Origin: Thermohalobaculum sp039816045
Lineage (GTDB): Bacteria; Pseudomonadota; Alphaproteobacteria; Rhodobacterales; Rhodobacteraceae
DNA: 64,000 nucleotides
Assembly: GCA_039816045.1 (NCBI GenBank)
Contig: JBCBYB010000009.1
Location: forward strand, 71,724-135,723
Direction: 5' to 3'
Shown here: positions 61,030 through 64,000 of the stretch, piece after piece
Position numbering within the stretch: the first letter of the stretch is position 1
Layout: every line of letters starts with the position of its first letter
The notes under the pieces: generated by a model
What the model saw: the letters and a program-made list of their open reading frames with translations, nothing else
Told to the model about the DNA's origin: nothing
The model's database searches: none
Position numbers and translations under genes: made by a program

Positions 61030-61200
61030 CGTGCAGGGCCCGGAACGACCTTCTTGCAACCGTCGCCGTGGCGCCGGCCGTCAAGGTGGTTCAGAGGCCC
61101 GGCATGGGCCCGATGATCTCGATCGCGATGGTGGCGGCGGTCGGGATCGGCGACGGCTTTGATCGAGGGCGTGACTTTGCCGCCTGGGTGGTGTCCCAGC
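61030..61200 (+). pseudogene. IS110-family transposase C-terminal remnant
   Basis: 'QRPGMGPMISIAMVAAVGIG' and 'FDRGRDFAAWVVSQPP' are the Transposase_20 helix-hairpin-helix and following part of IS110 proteins. Nothing upstream matches the RuvC-like N-domain, and the frame soon ends in front of an IS3 orfA. It is a relic of an older insertion. Confidence 0.7.
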
Positions 61201-61246
61201 CCCCTAGAACTGGGCCATAGATCGTTGAGCTGGACAGGAGTGATTG

Positions 61247-61441
61247 ATGTCCCGGAAGCATCATACGGACGTGGATGCGTTGAGGTTGCTGCGTGAGATC
61301 GAGGTGCACCTCGCTGCAGGCAACGACGTCACCGAGGCTTGTCGGAAAGCCGGTATCAGCGATGGCACGTACTACAACTGGCGTAAGAAGCTTGGCGGGG
61401 TGTCCCGATCTCAGTTGGCTGAGATGGAGTGCCCCCACTGA
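61247..61441 (+). pseudogene. IS3 orfA truncated by another IS3 element
   Basis: From ATG 61247: 'LREIEVHLAAGNDVTEACRKAGISDGTYYNWRKKLGGVSRSQLAEM' is an IS3 orfA, then the frame runs into the left end of the next IS3 (TGGAGTGCCCCC, about 61425) and stops. The zipper part and orfB are missing. Confidence 0.75.
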
Positions 61442-61491
61442 AGTGGTCCACCCACTGGGATAGAATGATCCCGCTTTGAGGAGGACCCGGG

Positions 61492-61763
61492 ATGGCTGGG
61501 AAGCGAGACAAACCGGAAGAGATCGTCGTGAAGCTGCGGCAGGTTGAGGTGCTGCAGGGCCAGGGCATGTCGGTTGCCGACGCGGTGCGCCAGATCGGCG
61601 TGACGGTGCAAACGTACTACCGCTGGCGGCGGCTCTACGGCGGCATGGGTCGGGAACAGCTAAAGCGGTTGAAGGAGCTCGAGAAGGAGAACCAGCGGCT
61701 TCGGCGTGCAGTCTCGGACCTGACGCTCGACAAGCTCATTCTGTCGGAAGCCGCGCGGGGAAA
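61492..61763 (+). CDS. IS3-family orfA (IS407-like), 3' end altered by IS1111 insertion
   Basis: HTH 'LRQVEVLQGQGMSVADAVRQIGVTVQTYYRWRRLYG' and zipper 'RLKELEKENQRLRRAVSDLTLDKLILSEAARG'. The normal end (Gly-Asn-Phe-stop) is replaced because an IS110-type element entered at the last codons; the frame now continues to a stop at 61794. orfB resumes at 63114 on the other side of the insertion. Confidence 0.8.
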
Positions 61764-61794
61764 TGTATGGACCGCCCCGGGCGTGCAAGTGTGA

Positions 61795-62008
61795 TCTCGG
61801 TCTGCGCTGAACGTTTGCGTCAATGTATCCGGCCTCCCTGTGGAGCCATCTGCTCCGGGCCTCGATGGGTATCCGCAGTCCGGCCGGGCTTGATACTAAC
61901 TCGGCCGCCGGGGCCGGTTTCCCACGTCAGCCGTGACCGGTTGCGGATCGTTTCAGCGCCATCCCCTCTTCACCGCGCACGCCGTCTCATGGTCGTGCCG
62001 CTCTGAGC
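61795..62008 (-). ncRNA. Candidate bridge/seek RNA region of the IS1111-type element
   Basis: A 210-bp non-coding tail lies downstream of the transposase gene inside the element, while the upstream side has only about 75 bases. IS1111-group members carry their guide RNA in this downstream part. I could not fold it by hand. If present, its target loop should pair with the junction around GGGGAAACTTCT. Confidence 0.35.
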
Positions 62009-63037
62009 TCAGGCAGCGCCGACGCGTCCTCTGTATTCCTCGCCTCCTCTCAGGACGGACCAGGCGATGCGGGCGAGCTTGTTGGCGAGCGCCACTGTGG
62101 CGACATTCTTGTGCATTCGACGATCAAGATCATCCAGCCACGCTCCGATTCGGTGCGCCTCGCGATTGCCGTTCAGACGGAAACTGCGGGCACCGTGAAT
62201 GAACATCCTCCGGAGGTACGTGTTTCCACGCTTCGTGATGCTGCCGAGGCGGGTCTTCCCGCCCGTCGACATCTGTTGCGGCACAAGGCCGAGCCAGGCG
62301 GCGAAGTCTCGACCTCGAGCGAATGCGGATCCGTCCGCTACGGCGGCGACCATGGCCGTGGCGACCAGAGCGCCGACGCCAGGCACCGTCATCAGGCGGC
62401 GGCAAGCCTCGTCCTTCTTGGCAAGGTGTTCGAGCTGGCGACTGAGGTCCTGAACGGCGGCATCGGTGGCACACCATTCCTCCCAAAGCCCGCCGACAAG
62501 CTGGCGCATCGCCGGTGGGAGCGGGCCGGCCTCGTCGCTCAGCAGCGCCGGCACGAAGCCGCGAAAGCCGCCCCGGCCCTTGCGCATGACGATGCCGTGC
62601 TCGACGAGAAGCCCTCGGATCTGGTTGCTGACTGCCGTCCGCCGCGCGACGAGCCGATCGCGCACGCGATGCACGGCCTGTAGCTCGAGCTGCTCGCGGG
62701 TCTTGATCGGCACAAAGCGCATACGCGGCCGCTGGACAGCCTCAGCAATGGCTTCAGCGTCGGCGAAGTCGTTCTTCTGCTGACCGACATAGGGCTTCAC
62801 GTATTGCGCCGGCATCAGCCGTGCCTCGTGGCCCACCTCAGCCAGCGTTCGACCGATGAAGTGCGCACTCGCGCAAGCCTCCATACCGACCAGACAGGAC
62901 GGCCGATTGCGGAAGAAGGCGAACAGCTGGGGCCGTGAGCACCGCCTGCGCTTCACGATCTGCCCGTCTCCGTCCATGCAGATCAGATGAAAGACGTTCT
63001 TCCCGAGGTCGATCCCGACGACACGGATCTCGTTCAT
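62009..63037 (-). CDS. IS1111-group IS110 transposase (DEDD)
   Basis: 342 aa; ATG 63037 begins the family start 'RVVGIDLGKNVFHLICMD'. RuvC-like domain with Asp in GIDLGKN, Glu in 'LVGMEACASAHF' and Asp in 'QKNDFADAEAIAEAV'. C-terminal Transposase_20 domain 'LMTVPGVGALVATAMVAAV' and 'STGGKTRLGSITKRGNTYLRRMFIHGARS' with the catalytic Ser at its end. All key parts are present, so the element may be active. Confidence 0.92.
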   Translation of the reverse strand: MNEIRVVGIDLGKNVFHLICMDGDGQIVKRRRCSRPQLFAFFRNRPSCLVGMEACASAHFIGRTLAEVGHEARLMPAQYVKPYVGQQKNDFADAEAIAEAVQRPRMRFVPIKTREQLELQAVHRVRDRLVARRTAVSNQIRGLLVEHGIVMRKGRGGFRGFVPALLSDEAGPLPPAMRQLVGGLWEEWCATDAAVQDLSRQLEHLAKKDEACRRLMTVPGVGALVATAMVAAVADGSAFARGRDFAAWLGLVPQQMSTGGKTRLGSITKRGNTYLRRMFIHGARSFRLNGNREAHRIGAWLDDLDRRMHKNVATVALANKLARIAWSVLRGGEEYRGRVGAA

Positions 63038-63113
63038 GGCTTGCCTCCTCTTCTGTGGCTCATGACAGGTGCCTCGATCCGAGCCGAGGCAGGAGGGGCG
63101 GTCCATCCCATTA

Positions 63114-63382
63114 CTTCTGAGCCCCGCGCGTCGCCGAGGCTGCATCGAGAGCGTGCAACAGACGCTCGGCGTGCCCGTTTCTCTGCAAGTCCGGGTGGTG
63201 CGCTTGGTCCGCACGCTCGGACAGCACCGCTCCACCCAGCACGGCGTCCCGCGGGGCCGTGCCGATGAAGCCTTCCTGACCGAGGACATCATCGCTCTGG
63301 CCCGCGACTACGGGCGCTACGGCTATCGCATGGTCACAGGCCTGCTGAACAACGCGGGTTGGCACGTGAACCACATGGCGTA
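63114..63382 (+). pseudogene. IS3 orfB, 5' fragment
   Basis: Continuation of the IS3 split by the IS1111 element: 'SPARRRGCIESVQQTLGVP', 'LGQHRSTQHGVPRGRADEAFLTEDIIALARDYGRYGYRMVTGLL' and 'NNAGWHVNHM', then a TAA. The DDE catalytic core is missing, because the next IS110 element begins right after. Confidence 0.8.
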
Positions 63383-63441
63383 ATCGGGGGTGTCAGCCTT
63401 CGTACACTACGCTGCGTCGTCGTTGCAGAGGAGGAAGGACG

Positions 63442-64000
63442 ATGACGCACTATGCGGGACTGGACGTCTCGGTGAAGGAAACTGCGATCTGCGTGGTTGA
63501 CGCGAATGGTATGGCAGTCTGGCAGGGCAAGGTGCCCACGAAGATTGAGGCGATCGCGGCCTGCCTTGCCCGTCACGCCCCTGACTTGCTTAGGGCGGGC
63601 ATGGAAACCGGTCCGGTCGCGGTCTGGCTTTCGCATGGCCTGAGCGATGCCGGCATACCGATCGATTGCATCCACGCTCGTCGGGCGGCTGCGGCACTTA
63701 AGCTCCAGGCCAACAAGACCGATCGCAACGATGCCCGCGGGCTTGCGCAGCTCGTCCGCTCTGGCTGGTACGACGCAGTCCCGATGAAATCGATGGCAAC
63801 GCACCGGGTGCGGGCGATCGTTGTCGCCCGGGATCAGCTCGTGCGCATGTGCACTGCCCTCATCAACAAGATCCGGGGGCTGGCCAAGACCTTCGGCATT
63901 CTTCTCGGTCCCGGCAAGGGAGGCTCTTTCGATCGCGCCGTGCGCCAGGCAATGCCCGCTGATCCGATGGTCAGCGACCTGCTCAATGGCCTCCTTGAGA
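63442..64000 (+). CDS. IS110-family transposase, cut by the window end
   Basis: ATG 63442 follows GAGGAGGAAGGA. 'YAGLDVSVKETAICVVD' supplies the first Asp, 'LRAGMETGPVAVWL' the Glu, 'ANKTDRNDARGLAQLVRSGW' the next two Asp residues of the DEDD domain. It is a different subgroup from the IS1111-type element upstream. At least 186 codons are visible, and the C-terminal part lies outside. Confidence 0.88.
   Translation, partial: MTHYAGLDVSVKETAICVVDANGMAVWQGKVPTKIEAIAACLARHAPDLLRAGMETGPVAVWLSHGLSDAGIPIDCIHARRAAAALKLQANKTDRNDARGLAQLVRSGWYDAVPMKSMATHRVRAIVVARDQLVRMCTALINKIRGLAKTFGILLGPGKGGSFDRAVRQAMPADPMVSDLLNGLLE

Larger units (their letters stand above)
61764..63113 (-). mobile_element. IS1111-group IS110 element inserted at the orfA/orfB junction of an IS3
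   Basis: Removing 61764-63113 restores GGGGAAACTTCTGA, the expected orfA-orfB junction of the IS3, so the boundaries are fixed to within a base or two. The 12-bp repeats ATGGACCGCCCC (61767-61778) and its inverse (63095-63106) are subterminal, 3 and 7 bases inside the ends, as in IS1111 elements. There is no target duplication. Size about 1350 bp. Confidence 0.85.

Noticed and set aside
1..64000. CRISPR array, rRNA or tRNA genes
   Set aside because: No regularly spaced identical repeats and no recognisable rRNA or tRNA sequence were seen by reading; a covariance search was not possible.

Overview
The window looks like accessory, probably plasmid-borne, DNA of a GC-rich alphaproteobacterium. 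Rhodobacterales is the best guess. The reasons are uniformly GC-rich codon usage, an F-type conjugation operon with alphaproteobacterial add-on genes, a DMSP-demethylase-like (DmdA/GcvT) protein, a SorAB-type sulfite dehydrogenase with its own ECF sigma factor, and many toxin-antitoxin and IS modules. No rRNA, tRNA or CRISPR array was seen. The taxon is an inference; the gene content is read from sequence.

Layout. (1) 1-5.7 kb: partition and leading-region block: end of parA, parB, a Toprim/zinc protein, a large ParB/KorB-like protein, a small ORF and an ArdC-type antirestriction metallopeptidase. (2) 6-9.6 kb: cargo: a divergent ArsR / NIPSNAP / ABM / EamA cassette and a VapBC-type module. 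(3) 9.7-31.2 kb, minus strand: a compact F-type type IV secretion operon in the order traL-E-K-B-V-A-dsbC-C-trbI-S26 peptidase-trbC::traW-U-N-orf-DUF882-orf-traF-orf-H-G-small membrane protein. Most neighbours overlap by 1-4 bases. No relaxase or coupling protein lies inside the window. (4) 31.2-33.2 kb: control region: an array of four TGTWWACA sites and a palindrome, a divergent gene for a serine-recombinase-like protein without its catalytic residues, and a possible FlhC-like gene. (5) 33.3-35.6 kb: two different Xre-RES toxin-antitoxin modules facing each other tail to tail. (6) 35.8-38 kb: a protein with phospholipase A2-like and Hint domains, plus a small lipoprotein. (7) 38-49.3 kb: gene graveyard: truncated resolvase, GcvT tail, AraC and efflux-adaptor fragments, IS5 and IS3 remnants, a frameshifted lysR. 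Intact SDR, HXXEE, secreted multidomain and AraC genes sit between them. (8) 49.4-51.7 kb: a GcvT-family gene with one amber codon and an intact DmdA-like gene. (9) 52-54.3 kb: CcdAB, then a PIN toxin - antitoxin - tyrosine integrase operon. (10) 54.4-57.7 kb: a three-gene TniA/TniB transposon with clear multi-site ends. (11) 58-60.9 kb: sulfite dehydrogenase and cytochrome c facing an anti-sigma / ECF sigma pair. (12) 61-64 kb: nested IS elements: an IS1111-type IS110 element inside an IS3 element that itself lies in another IS3, and an IS110 gene running off the end.

How it works together. ParAB would keep the replicon, and the tra operon builds pilus and mating pore. Two thiol oxidoreductases (TraF, DsbC-like) fit the cysteine-rich TraN, TraU and TraH. 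ArdC would protect incoming DNA, and five or more TA modules stabilise the element. The most unusual parts are the tra control region with a dead recombinase as likely regulator, the PLA2-Hint protein, the TniAB transposon without an evident TniQ, and the TA-integrase operon.
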